From Gautieria morchelliformis (taxonomy: Eukaryota; Basidiomycota; Agaricomycetes; Gomphales; Gomphaceae): a stretch of DNA of 64,000 nucleotides. The stretch covers positions 1-64,000 of the forward strand of contig WHVA01000459.1 of assembly GCA_015179125.1 (NCBI GenBank). The letters are read 5' to 3'. A program made the position numbers and the translations under genes. Below the pieces are notes generated by a model that made no database searches, was not told the origin of the DNA, and worked only from the letters and a program-made list of their open reading frames with translations. Shown here piece by piece: positions 22,301-33,226 of the stretch; the stretch's first letter is position 1; the number at the start of each line of letters is the position of its first letter.

Positions 22301-24490
22301 AGTGAATTCCACTCTTATATTTACTGCATATTGCATTAGTCGACCTTACTAGCATATATTGCAAGATGCATATACTTAGTTGTATGTGCATATATTCTGC
22401 TACTTTGGATCTACTCAATTTTTCTCTCACTCAGAGATTAAATCATACTTCTATTAGTTACAACTTCAACACTAACAAGAGCCTTAATGCCATTTATTTC
22501 CCAGTACCCCGAGCGGGACGGTTTTCATTTCGTGGCCACATTGGCTGCGTCTGGTGTTTGCTTCGATGGTGCGGTTCGGCCACCTTGTCTGGCATGGCCG
22601 ACATGCGTGCGGTCATGAATTTTGTGGCGGTTTTGTCCTTCAGCGCAATTATAATCGTGCTGGATCTGTAGGCAGTCACGTTGTCTTCCACCTCTTCGTC
22701 CCATTCATAGTACTGGGACGGTTCAGGTTCCCACTTATCAGCGGGTGCGTCTCCATTGTCCAGAGACTCAATGGGTTGGGCTCACCCTCCCCCACTTCAT
22801 TGATCCGCTGAAGAGAGTATTGCTCAGGATCTGCATCCGGATCCTCATCGTCATTATCATGCCTTGTGGCCACAGTCCACATACTGGACCTGAGTTGGGG
22901 GCACTCCGCCCTTTTTGTGGCAAGGTTGGCCACATTCAAAGCATGCAGCACTGATTTGATTACCGCTGGGCCAATCATTATGTTGGTTCATCGATTTCAA
23001 CGCCGGCGTCGGCCTCAGTGAGGTCCCTGGCGCTTAAGGCTGTTTGGCCCCAGGCAGTCGTCCAGCTTGGGCTGGGCAGTGGGGTGGGGGTAGTTGAGAC
23101 ACCCCACTCCTTGGGAACAGGATAGGCCTGCTCAGGCCTGTCTGTGTTACTGGCTTGTTCGCTGCCGGCCAGGCTGCACTTGCTGATGTAGCAGCACTCT
23201 CTGCCCGGTGCATCCCCATGTTATATTGGGACACTTCCTCAATCATTCGGGCTGTTTCGAAGAGCTGCTCTATCAAGCTGCTCTCAGCATTATACCCCTT
23301 TTTGAGGACTTTGTTGCACAGTGTCTCGCACAGCGCTACGAACCATCTATGGAACATGTAGTCATCCGGCAGTTATATCATACGCACTGCGTACTTCATG
23401 AGTTCGTTCAGCATCTCCTGAACGGTTTTTGTGCTCTGCAAGACCGCATCGAATTTATTTGATCCGTGATGGTATGTCAGCATATGCAGGAACCTTTTTT
23501 GAAGGCCCTGCATCACTGTTTCCAAGGTCCAGCTGTGGACCTGGTGGTCAAAATGTTCCACGTTCCAAAGAAACCACTCCTGGGCTTCACCGGTCAGGCG
23601 AGTGCCCATGTAGCTGACTTGCATGTCTATGCTGGTCGGTCCTAGGAGGCAATTCATTTTCAGCCATCTTAGGATGGCTGCAACAAAGATTTCAAACTAT
23701 TCCAGGTCTGATCCCCCTGTGTATGGCTCAGGGTGTGCCAGCTTCACGCCGGCCTTTGCTAGCACGGACTTCTCAGGGTCCGTGTCTGCAGTGTCTGCTA
23801 GCGCCACACAGATCATCCATGTGATTCTGTCGTATGGCTCTTGCGAGCCATCGGCTTGATTGGGTATGCCCTGTCGTTCTGTCAGGGCCATGGATCATTC
23901 GTGTGGCTGTGACACCGCACGGGGAAGGCTATTGTATGCTCTAATGGGGCCCAGGCCCAGGTCGGGCTTAGGATTGGGAGCATTTTGTGCTCTTGGATCT
24001 GGGGGGGCCTGTGACAGGTGTCCCCTGTCAGTCCCACGTTGCAGATGCACAGCCTGCTGTTGTAGGCTGCGCACACTTGTCGTGCATCCTGCACGGCATG
24101 CGTGAGCTGCTCATCAGGTTGCTGAGCAGCATGGCCTTGAGCCAACACTTCCTCAGCATTCCTTGCTAGCAGTTCGAGGGCCCATGTATGGCAGCACGCA
24201 GCTGCAGCTTCTTTTTGCTGCCAATGCGTGGCTTCAAGCTCCAAGCTCCCCGTCATTGCTTCAGAATCAGGTTCTGAGGCAATTTGCTCCCTGACAATCT
24301 GTTGGATCATCTTACGGTTGCCTGCGGGGCCAGCCAGTTCCCAGTGGGGTTCATTGCTGAACCATATGTCCTGTTCGACCGGGACGGTTGGTGGTGGCAT
24401 TCGCTGCCAGTCTTGTTCTTCCCGGTGCTGTTCTTCAGCAACTTGTCCACACTCGCTAGCTGTGGACTGGCACGAGCTGGTGTTCTGTGT
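19340..24490 (-). mobile_element. decayed Ty3/gypsy retroelement (gag-PR-RT-RNase H remnants)
   Basis: Parts occur in family order on the minus strand. Gag-like frames run from about 24400 to 23034, and a zinc-knuckle-like CFECGQPCHKK lies near 22950. An aspartic protease (LLDSGSEGALLSP, then the block at 21335-21604) follows. Reverse transcriptase (about 20454-19718) has a YMDD-type box (VYMDDIFIFS) and CLGHIIDG. An RNase H-like portion extends to about 19340. No integrase or flanking LTR pair was recognised. The element is clearly broken, with many breaks, and is interrupted by two stretches of other sequence (about 20470-21310 and 21745-22480). It is a fossil of moderate to old age. Confidence 0.85.
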
Positions 24491-24509
24491 TCCCCCAGAT
24501 CATAACAAC

Positions 24510-24940
24510 TGAAAATTGATCGCCGGCTACCTCTACTCTTTAGGCTCAGGCCTGGTTACTTGGAGCTCAAAGAAACAGCCAGCCATGGCGATCTCGAGTG
24601 TCGAGGCCAAATACATAGTGTGCAGTGATGTCACAAAGGAGGCTGTCTGGCTACGGAACCTCCTCAGGCTCCTTGGTTTTGAGCAGAAGGCCTCCACCAC
24701 TATCCAATGCGACAACATGGGCATGATCGTCCTTACCAGGGACCCATCCTTTCATGCCAGATCCAAACACATAGACGGCTCATCACTTTATTCGCGATCA
24801 TGTCTCATGCAGCAAAGTACACTGTACCCATGTCCCTACACATGATAACTCTGCTGATATCCTTACCAAATCCCTTCCCCATCCCACTTTTTCCCACCTC
24901 ACCCCAATGCTCAGTTTGCACAGGTGTTCTAGCGTCACAT
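24510..24940 (+). mobile_element. Ty1/copia 3'-end fossil (RNase H end of pol)
   Basis: The frame encodes the RNase H block typical of copia pol, with GLVTWSSKKQPAMAISSVEA, EAVWLRNLLRLLG and HARSKHID, and then NSADILTKSLP of the C-terminus. It is a fragment that begins abruptly next to the gag end of the opposite-strand gypsy fossil. The 3' LTR could not be delimited. Confidence 0.85.
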
Positions 24941-25099
24941 ACCCAAGTACCCACATGTTTGGGGTTACTTGGGACATGAGTCGAAGTTCCGGCCTTTCCC
25001 TCAGTTCCATCACACATACTGTGAGACTGAGGTAAAGTGCTCTTATACTTGCTTATCCTTGTTATTGATAGTCCCTGTATCTAGAACTGACACATCAGG

Positions 25100-25425
25100 T
25101 ACAGTTCCTACAGAAACAGGTGATAAATTGTAGCTGATTAGCCTCTTGACTTTCCACCACTTGAGGTGTTGAAGTGTGAGCAATATCACATCAATGTCAT
25201 TCATTATGTCAGGCCGAAACATAGTATATTAGTTAGTACTCAATGAATATTACTACTCACATGGTTGTAACCTAATATACTACATTTCAGCCTGACACAA
25301 TGAATGACATCGACGTGATGTCGCTCCCACTTCAACACACCTCCTCGAGCGGCGGAAAGTCAAGAGGCTAATCAGAACAAAGAAGCTACAATTTTATCAC
25401 CTGTTTCATTTCCTTGTTCAGGACT
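25100..25425. repeat. MITE-like inverted repeat (copies A and B)
   Basis: A left arm (about 25100-25260) starting near ACAGGTGATAAATTGTAGC and containing CTGATTAGCCTCTTGACTTTCC is the reverse complement of the right arm (about 25262-25425), with some mismatches. The arms also share GTCATTCATTATGTCAGGC. It has no ORF. Confidence 0.85.
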
Positions 25426-25500
25426 GGACAATTAGACTTGTAGTGACCTTTCTGGCCACAACTGTAAGAAGTAATTGGGGAAAGATCAGTCTTTTTCTTT
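25426..25500 (-). mobile_element. gag zinc-knuckle relic
   Basis: Between two MITE-like copies the minus strand reads SCGQKGHYKSNCPV, the core of a CCHC zinc knuckle of retroelement gag. Only this short piece is left, a fossil with no flanking structure. Confidence 0.5.
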
Positions 25501-25502
25501 GT

Positions 25503-25655
25503 TCTGATTAGCCTCTTGACTTTCCGCCGCTCGAGGAGGTGTGTTGAAGTGCGAGCGACATCACGTCGATGTCATTCATTATGTCAGGCTGAAACATAGT
25601 ATATTTGTTAGTACTCGATGAATACTCATGCGGTTGTAACCTACCAAATCAATCT
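25503..25655 (+). repeat. MITE-like repeat, copy C
   Basis: A third copy of the unit in A/B, again CTGATTAGCCTCTTGACTTTCC followed by GTCATTCATTATGTCAGGC and CATAGTATAT.TGTTAGTACTC. It is closer to copy B than to A (both carry GCCGCTCGAGGAGGTGTGTTGAAG). It abuts the 3' end of the membrane-protein gene to its right. Confidence 0.8.
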
Positions 25656-25659
25656 ATTA

Positions 25660-26902
25660 TCATCTCTGTTTTCTATCAACAGGATACAGAGACAGCATAT
25701 GGGGAAAGAGAACATACACAGCGACCACAAGGCGATACACTAAAGATGACGACCTGAAAGGCAACAGAGAGTGGTACTCCAAGTGCCTTCCCTCCAGTCC
25801 GTTGAAAAACCCCCAGCGGCGGTACAGAATGTGGATTATGCATGCTTTGAAAGAGATTAAGGAAACAACAAAGCGAGGGTCAACTTACAATCAAATACGA
25901 GAGTGACAATCAAGATAGAGAGCAATAAGGTGTACTGAGAGATAGGGCTGTGGATGTCGTAGTTGGTTTGCCAAGTCTGGATGAAGGCATGGAAAGTACT
26001 CACAAGGTGTGCTGAGAGATAAGGCTCTGGAGGTCGCAGTCGGTTTGCAAAGTCTAGATGAAGGCATGGAAAGTGCTCACAAGGCGTTCTTATCAAGTAA
26101 CATACAATAAAAATTCCTCTAAGAGGCAAATAATCTTCCAGATTGAAACTGAAAATAGATTCAAAATCAGAGAGGCTTAGCCGTAGAAGCAATGGGGCCT
26201 GACGAGAGGTTACCGCCAGCACCGACAGCCGGCAACGAGAACGCCAGTTGAGCCACGTAAGGCGCTGCTAAAAGCTGTCGTAGTGAAGAAAGGTCTCATA
26301 AATACCAGTGACAGGTTGACAAATGAGATCTACCGTAGCTCTCGTCCATCGAATCTGTCTGTGACTACGAGGCTCATGAATAGCAGCTTTGAAATCAAAC
26401 CAAAGCTACGTGTGTTTGAATTGTGTACTCATCATGACGATAAAAGAACACGGCTACCTGAACAATCAATGCAGACATGGCTGTATCTGTCATCGCCTGA
26501 GCTCCGGAGCCCAGTGCTGCCTGAGTCAAGCACTCCTGGTCGGACTGGATGAATGGAAAAGGGCATCCAAGAACTAGACTTGCTGGTCCTAAACGGTATA
26601 GTCTGCCGCATCCCGTGCTGTGCCCCGAAATACGACAAGCATTTGACTCACCCGAAAGAGAATGTTACGCTGGAAAATATCCATGTGAAGTAAAAGTTAT
26701 GAAACGTAAGATCCCGTTGCGCCGTTTTCGAAAATATAGAGAAAAGGAGGCGGATGGGAAGTCCAATGTGACCGCCGATGATCTGCAGCGCACGGTAAAT
26801 GGCTTGCTGTTGCCTCAGCTCTGCAAAAGATCCGCACAAAGCAGATGAAGAGGGCAGCAGGAAAATTAATGAGTCTCCCGCACGTTCGTTTGGTTGATTC
26901 AT
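25660..26902 (-). CDS. probable multi-pass membrane protein, 3' end cut by a repeat
   Basis: Starting at the ATG at 26900-26902, exon 1 (26652-26902) encodes IGGHIGLPIRLLFSIFSK and a second membrane span (FHNFYFTWIFSSVTFS). Exon 2 (26458-26578) follows in frame with ECLTQAALGSGAQAMTD. Further exons carry APYVAQLAFSLPAVGAG (near 26250), TLLLSILIVTLVFD (near 25890) and RLVVAVYVLFPHMLSLYPV (near 25700). The spacing and HxGLP, QAAL and APY blocks resemble an expanded agaricomycete seven-span receptor-like family that I know only as uncharacterised. A 77-bp tandem duplication (25927-26079) overlaps one exon, and MITE copy C lies where the C-terminus should continue. Likely truncated; exon joins beyond exon 2 are tentative, and ligand and partner are unknown. 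Confidence 0.45.
25927..26079 (-). repeat. 77-bp tandem duplication, two copies
   Basis: Units 25927-26003 and 26004-26079 both begin AAGGTGT.CTGAGAGATA and end TGAAGGCATGGAAAGT.CTCAC. They differ at about ten positions. The unit covers an exon edge of the overlapping membrane-protein gene. Confidence 0.85.
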
Positions 26903-28149
26903 ATTGTCCAGGATAGCCGCGGCATTCGGTGTGAGCAGGAGTTGCATGTTGTCAGCACTGTGGCCATCAAAATGGCACAAGGTTATCTGGTCTAGTACAG
27001 CCAAATGTCAGATGCTTCAGGAGTCGTAAAGCCACCTAAAACTGTAACTGTTTATTTCATACTGGGTCAATGCCGGCAGGTAGTCAGATACAGGACGTCC
27101 CTCGCACAGGTTCTGAAGCGCAATAGCCTGGATTCCATTGTTTGAGCAGCCACGCCGGACGAAACATGTTTCAAAGATCGCCAGTTGAGGCTGACACTTC
27201 CCCAGTGCTAGCTCCTATTTTCAGTTGAACTTCCATAGTGGCTGAACAGTTCACCTGTAACATCATTGTCCCATTGGGAAGAGGGGCTGACAATGAAATG
27301 GTGGGAAGAGAGACCGGCATGGAGGGACTGAACGCAGACATAAGTTCTCCGCACAAGACTTCAAAATATTATGCTTACTGCTTGAACACATCGCAGAAAA
27401 AACAAAGCGTATACTCACAGCAATCCCGGGCATTTTCGCGATCATAGAGAGAAATTTTTCAAGTAGAAGCATCAGTGATGATTGACATGGAGACGGTTTT
27501 GGTTTAAGAGCGGAATGATAAATTACCGAAGTGATGACTGTATATACACAGGGGTCTCGGTTTGGTTAAATGGCTTGAAATGATTACAAGGAGAACCTAG
27601 AGGCATCAGTTGTCATTTTGAACTTCTCAGCTTCATACGTCACCTACTGGATCCATGTAAGTTATGAGATGGGGGTGTCTCTTACAAGAAAGAAGCAAAA
27701 CACAAAAGCTGCCATATCTGTGGATACAACAATTGCAAAATGGCCGTGAAGCGCCACAAAACCATCACCGCGATCATCCAGGAGTCAAGAAATATAAGCT
27801 TACTTGCCTTGTAGCGCATCAGGTGAACTGATTTGAGGATTGTTGAGAGATGGTGTGAGAGGAACTGCCGCATAAAGCGCGAAGTCGGGAGTGTGTTTGA
27901 ATTTGAAGAGGTCGTCGCAAGCTCGCAATTAGCGTTTCGGGCATTTAGCGTTTTCCCTGCCATGCAGTGCCACTCCTGCGTGACCGCGTCAGAAATGGCA
28001 CACGTGACCTGACGCGTCCGTTGATAAGTTATGTAACAGCTCTCTCCCCTCGCGTTTTTTCTTCTTTTGTTTCTTTGTATTGCCACCCACGATACGCTAC
28101 TTTCTGCAACCGCGTTTTCAGGGCCGCAGGAGTTCGTCTGAACTTCATC
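26903..28149 (-). other. unresolved exons or upstream region
   Basis: Minus-strand pieces look coding, for example IQAIALQNLCEGRPVSDYLP near 27120 and MPVSLPTISLSAPLPNG near 27320, and splice-like borders occur. I could not join them to a start or to the membrane-protein gene to their left. A separate small gene is possible. Confidence 0.25.
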
Positions 28150-29600
28150 GCTTTCGGGGCCAGCGGTTCGGTTTTTTCCTGATGGCTAACCACATATCCC
28201 CGCGCAATGTCCCTGGCACATGTGCATGCATTGTGATACGAACAGAAAAATGACTATAGTGCTACGTTTCATCGAGTACTGATATACTTCCAGAACTCTA
28301 CATAATACAGCTCCAGGTGGGGTATGTAAAGAGAAAATAAAGCGTGGAAAATTATAAACACAATATATCGTGATTGCTGGCGTGTGAAATACGTAACGTT
28401 CGCTAGTGTGTATTGCGAAAAGTGTCGTGTCCGTAATGGGTATGCTGGAGTCCATGCATCGTGTCTCCCCGTCTGTGCTTGCCCTGATTTAGACCTTGCC
28501 TTTGCTTTTCTCATTTCGTGAGAACCTTCCGCAGCTACCAAGCGCGCCCGCACAAGACGCTAGCAGTAGGGCAACCAGAGCTCCAAGCGTCAGCCATATT
28601 GCATTCCCGTATTGGGCGGATGTGTTGCCAACGGCTTGGGCGACTTGAGATTGAGCGACTGCCGAACGAATACTATTACGGAAGATGCTCCACAGGACCT
28701 GTCGGAAGGCAGATGTTATAGAAAAATGTCAAGAAAAGGGGGAAAGTGTATGCAAGGTTAACACTGACCATATCGATTATCCAAGCAACTAGCGTTACGG
28801 TGGTCGCCAATGAAGCAGCGAAGGCCATAAATATCGTTCCGGCTCTGGAATAGGCAGCTCCACAGAGACCGAATAAGACGGCAAGCGCCGACAGGCCTGC
28901 GGCTAAAAGGACGTTAAATAGAAACATCAGGGTAGGAGGGCCAAGGTACTAGTACCAATAGGATGGAGAATAAGCACGAATGTTAGGCTGTGTATCACAT
29001 TATTGACATTATTGTCCAGAGTCGTACTCCTGCATGGGGCGGGGATGGTTTCAGCCTTCCGAGACATTTGGAGAGAGAGAGTATACGTACGGTAAGCCAA
29101 ACACAGTAGGGTCGATGCGGTACCCTACGCTGCGCCCAGAACCTGTAAACCCGAGCACGCCAAAGTGTGTGGTACGTCCGCCAACGGTAACGTCAAGGAA
29201 TGATATTTTCTCCCAAGTCGGTGCTGAGACCTGGATAATGCATTTGAGTATCAGAGGAAGGAGTAGGGGAGGCCGAATGCACGTACAGACACCTAAAGCG
29301 CGCAGAGAGGTTAGTTTTGGTGACAACTCACATGATACAAAACGTACAAATATAAGAAGGACCATCGCCGCGAAGCATAGCAGGAGACCAGGGAATGCAG
29401 GAGAAGCCATTATGCAGTTGTTTTGTGTCACAGCAGTTGGCTTGTCCGCTTGTCCGTGCTATGGTACAACCGACGCTATGGAGTGGATAAGGGGCTTGAA
29501 CGCGGCCTTGCCTGCATGGCCAGTTTTTGTAACGCGGCTGGAGAGCGATGACATACTGCGCGGATTTTGCAATTGGATCGATCCATGCGCTTGTCTCATT
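28150..29600. repeat. segmental duplication, copy 2 (PalI segment)
   Basis: The partner of 9787-11250 in direct orientation, offset by about 18.3 kb. Copy 2 keeps an intact gene, whereas copy 1 has lost its start codon. Non-coding flanks are about as similar as the exons, as expected of a DNA-level duplication. Confidence 0.9.
28489..29410 (-). CDS. PalI/SUR7-family four-span membrane protein, 208 aa
   Basis: Six exons on the minus strand (29348-29410, 29287-29292, 29091-29230, 28956-29029, 28769-28902, 28489-28698) sum to 627 nt and close in frame. The second exon is only six nucleotides (Val-Ser). With it, the product reads LIFVSVSAPTWEKISFLDV, the usual start of this family. Membrane spans lie at about residues 8-24, 98-115, 121-145 and 172-192, and the extracellular loop has GVLGFTGSGRSVGYRI. 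The C-terminus is short and basic. Family members (PalI/Rim9, SUR7) work at the plasma membrane in ambient-pH signalling or eisosomes; which role applies here is not shown. Introns are 53-70 nt. The degenerate paralogue lies at 10173-11071. Confidence 0.87.
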
Positions 29601-29946
29601 GCGCACCGGGTCACGTGATATAAAGCTGTGTGACTGTGGAACTGCGCATACGTCTGTTACGACACGGCTACCGGCCACATGGCCGATCCCCGCACCAAAA
29701 ACAGTGCTCTTGGCGGACCTGCGGCGTCACGTCCGCGCAGTCCCGCGCAGCTGTACACCCAACAACGGGATATGATATGTGGGCGGTGAGTATAAATGGT
29801 GTAAAAGGACCTGTAACTCCTATATTTGGATTTTTTATGGAATTTTTTTGTATACATTTCTTGTTTCGTCTGGCGCACGAAGAGGGCCGACCATTCACGA
29901 CCCTCCCCTCCCTCGCTGCGCTTGGGGGGTCCCCCGATCCGGCTGT
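29601..29946. other. intergenic between PalI-like and pseudokinase genes
   Basis: No coding sequence is supported. The right part is C/T-rich and probably holds the 3' UTR of the minus-strand pseudokinase gene. Confidence 0.4.
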
Positions 29947-32604
29947 TCAGGTGGGCCCACTAAATGATACGTGCTTAGTTCTGTCAGACCAGCGCGGCCA
30001 TTTGAAACACGTTTTTCTTGTGCCATCGGCTCTTGTGGGAACATTGCTAAATTCAGCAAGTTTCCTTCGGAACGCTACTATATTTGGACGCTCTTGTGGG
30101 CGGACACTCCAGCAGATTGTCAAGAAATACCAGAAGGGATCGTTTGGCGAGTATTTGATCTTCATTGATGGTCTCGCGAGGACATTTCCGTCGACTAGAA
30201 CATGTTTCAGAACCTGTGGATCGCTGAGACCTTGGTAAGGCTCTTCGAGAAGTATTAACTTGGAGAAAGTCATTGACTGAGAGCCGATGAATTTTATAGA
30301 TGCCACGATGTTACCTACCTCGATGCAGGTGCTCGCAAATGCATATACATCGCTTTTTTCACTTTTTGATTGAACTGGTGAGTCAGCGATCAAGGTCTCA
30401 GGTGCCGACCAGCGAATGGAAGAGGGAAGGCTGGTGGTGATAGAACCTGTTTTTGCCATAATTAAGCCGACTACTTGGAAAAGGCCATAATTTATAAGCC
30501 TCGGCGTTCCCGTATCGGTGACCATAATATGTGCCTATAGGCTTCGTTTTGCGTGGGTTGTGCGTGACTTTGTAAACGACTCACGCATCTAATGTCCCCA
30601 TGAACTATTCCTTTGGCGTGAAGATATAAAACTCCATCCGCGATCTCCTGAAGCTTGAGACAACGATAAATGAAGGTGCAGTCGTAAATGATCTGGAAGG
30701 TCATACCATGTGTAGAGTGTTGATGTCATTATGCGCCTTGACATATTCCAGCACAGTCCCATTGTGGTATAAGGGCCAGGCCATGCCTACGGCGCTGTGC
30801 TCCAAGACTAACCCGTAGAATGGGCTGATATTCTTGTGAGACAGCGCCTGCCACCGTAGAAACTCGCGATAAAGAGGCTGGTTGGCTATGGGTCGGCGAT
30901 AAAACTAGCTGGAGTTGAAAATATATCGTACTTTCACAAATAGATCATATGGTTTGCCTGGTGTTCGCAAGAATCTGATCACAACCTGCAGTCTGGCGTA
31001 AATTGTTTCCATTCTGGATAAAACATACACTCACTTGAATTTCACCGGTCTTCGTGTTATATACGCCCTCCACATCAGAGTTTAAGTTATCTGCGAGGGA
31101 CAGACTACCCGTCTTGAGCACAGCACTCGAAATATCTACACTTGGCTCCGAATTATCTTTTTGCCCAGGAGTCTCGCGAATGGCTTCCGGGTATGCTGAC
31201 GTTGTCGACAAAGGTATGAGTGGATCTCGACTTAGTTTTTCTTCTTGAGATGGTGACATCTCGTTTAATAATTTGAAGATTTCATAGGCATGTCCGCGGA
31301 CATTTGGGTTCTGGTGTTGGCGTAGTAGGTCGAATATTGTCTTCTTCTTGATACAAAGCTCGACGAATGGTGCGGACCCCCAGTAAAAACAGTGGATGAT
31401 ACGTTTCAATACCTATGTCAAGTACGTATGCACATCGTAATGCCTTGGAAATATCACACCTGGAACTCACCTTGACACTCTCGTCATAATTTTTCCGCAA
31501 CGATGACGTGGGGCTGATTAAGTCATCTACAGCATTCAATATCGAGCCCAGTCCGTCATTTCCACTGGATAAATCACGATGTCGTCAATGATGAAAGTTG
31601 TTTAGATCAGGAGAGTCACCTATGAAACGTCATCATAGCCACCTCTTCTTTCTCTCGAAGAAGTATAGATTTAGATTGCTCATGTTTACTCTCATGTTCG
31701 TGTTTGCTCTCAGGCTGGTCTTCGCTAAGCAAGGCAATGAGATTGGTCCTTAGTAAGTCAAATATTACTCACTGCAAGGATTCTTTTATGGTCGACAACC
31801 TTGTTTTCTTATGGTTTACGCTAAGCAAGGCAATGAGATTGGTCCTTAGTAACTCAAATATTACTCACTGCAAGGCTTTTATGTTCTGACGTTTCTGTTT
31901 CCTCTGTTCTGGCCTAGGCAAGGCAATGAGATTGGTCCTTAGTAACTCAAATATTACTCACTTCAAGCTTTCTTTTCTGTTCTCCCGTCTCAGGAGTAGC
32001 TCGGGGGTGAATAGTTCCGGAATGATCACAGGAGCTGGCCGCTCCTGCAAGGAATCTGGAAAAATAACAGATCTGGATACTGTTGATGAAGAGCCCGCTT
32101 TGTGTGTCCCAGATGGTTGAACAGAATTAATCAGGACCCGAGATAGAGAGCGTGCGTCGGACGAGATCTCGCGTGCGACAGGATTTCCGCCACCTTCATA
32201 TTGCTCTAAGCTGCCTAGAAATTGCGCCTGCGACGCACAGAAGATTTTGAATTCAGAGGATACATGCGAAAGACAACTCTTCATCAATTTAAGAGTCTAA
32301 TGCGATAAGTGTGTTATTATCATTGGTTTGTTTATAAGGCACTGGCAGAACTTACATGCAAAATTTCGAGGGGTTCATATGAATATGGGTGCCTAAGTCG
32401 TCGGACCATTACCCTTTGTATTTCCTTCCGCGCCTCCCTGACAACAAAGTAAGACTCAGCTTTGACCGGGCGTGGGTGAGATGCATTTACTAACTCGATG
32501 TATGTTAGCCTAGATATCTCGGCCACCTGAGTGGAGTCTGGTGGCTTTGCTGGATCGATTGCAGCACGTACGAGCAGTTTTATCGCCTCGATATCAACAA
32601 GCAT
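29947..32604 (-). CDS. TKL-type protein kinase-like protein (predicted pseudokinase), 691 aa
   Basis: Twelve exons on the minus strand (32356-32604, 31962-32296, 31869-31913, 31773-31820, 31620-31724, 31471-31564, 31035-31412, 30932-30985, 30707-30877, 30585-30653, 30319-30534, 29947-30258) sum to 2076 nt and close in frame. The N-terminal ~390 residues are helical and include a Lys/Glu-rich linker. The kinase domain fills residues ~400-660: VVIR for the beta-3 VAIK, a REF alpha-C glutamate, HGDIRCAH for the catalytic loop, INYGL for DFG, WSAPE, SDVYAFAS and a typical C-lobe (ICWSVRPQERP). Lys becomes Arg, the loop Asn becomes His and the DFG Asp becomes Asn, so phosphotransfer is unlikely and a scaffold role is inferred. 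Three of its introns are nearly identical (31725-31961). Fungal TKL kinases are numerous and poorly assigned. Confidence 0.85.
31725..31961 (-). repeat. three near-identical 48-nt introns
   Basis: Introns at 31914-31961, 31821-31868 and 31725-31772 each run GTGAGTAATATTTGA ... TTACTAAGG ... TTGCYTAG and differ from the middle one at a single base. All are phase 2 and 48 nt long. The intervening exons of 45 and 48 nt share only their last ~20 nt well (ATAAAAG..CTTGCA). Confidence 0.92.
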
Positions 32605-33226
32605 ACCGAAGGAGACGGATGCACGTTCGATATACAGATGTTAGTTTATATAGGCGTAGAAGCCTGAGAATAGTGGGTAATGTGTGGCAGTGCACATGTG
32701 CTTCTCTGCCTAGAATGTCTGAAGATCATGCCTGGATCGCAAGCGCCGGTACTATATATATGCTATTGCAAGCACTCTGGGTACTGTAACCTTAGATAGG
32801 GCCGTGCACTGGATAACGTGACGCTTCGGATCGACAGCCTCATGGCAAATCTGGCAGATGAACTTTCCTCAAGCGATACCGAGCTCCGTGTTTCGGGTTC
32901 TCTCTTGGAGTTACTTAGCTTGTATGTAATGGTCGCCGGCAAAGTTTACGATGAACAAGTCGTTCGATTTCAAGGACCCTCAATTGCCCAGGATATAATG
33001 CCCACAGCATACTTTATCAAGTACCTGTTCTGGCGATAATGATAGATTATTCACCTAACGTATTCGAAATGATTTTTTTGCAAGTGCGCCCAGCACTAGC
33101 TCACGGGACAGAGCTGCGCCTCGCCACCGCAGCGATATACGGTAATCCTCCGTACCGGTGTCGCGACGCGCAACTTCCCGCATGATATGCCTGAGTCAGT
33201 CACGCACGCCACCACCCATACGCCGC
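32605..33226. other. intergenic, with a 65-codon ORF
   Basis: This is the spacer between the 5' end of the pseudokinase gene and the 3' end of SEC61. A plus-strand ATG at 32842 opens a 65-codon frame (to 33039) with a leucine-rich middle (VSGSLLELLSLYVMVAGK). It has no recognised domain or splice partner and may be chance. Confidence 0.3.
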
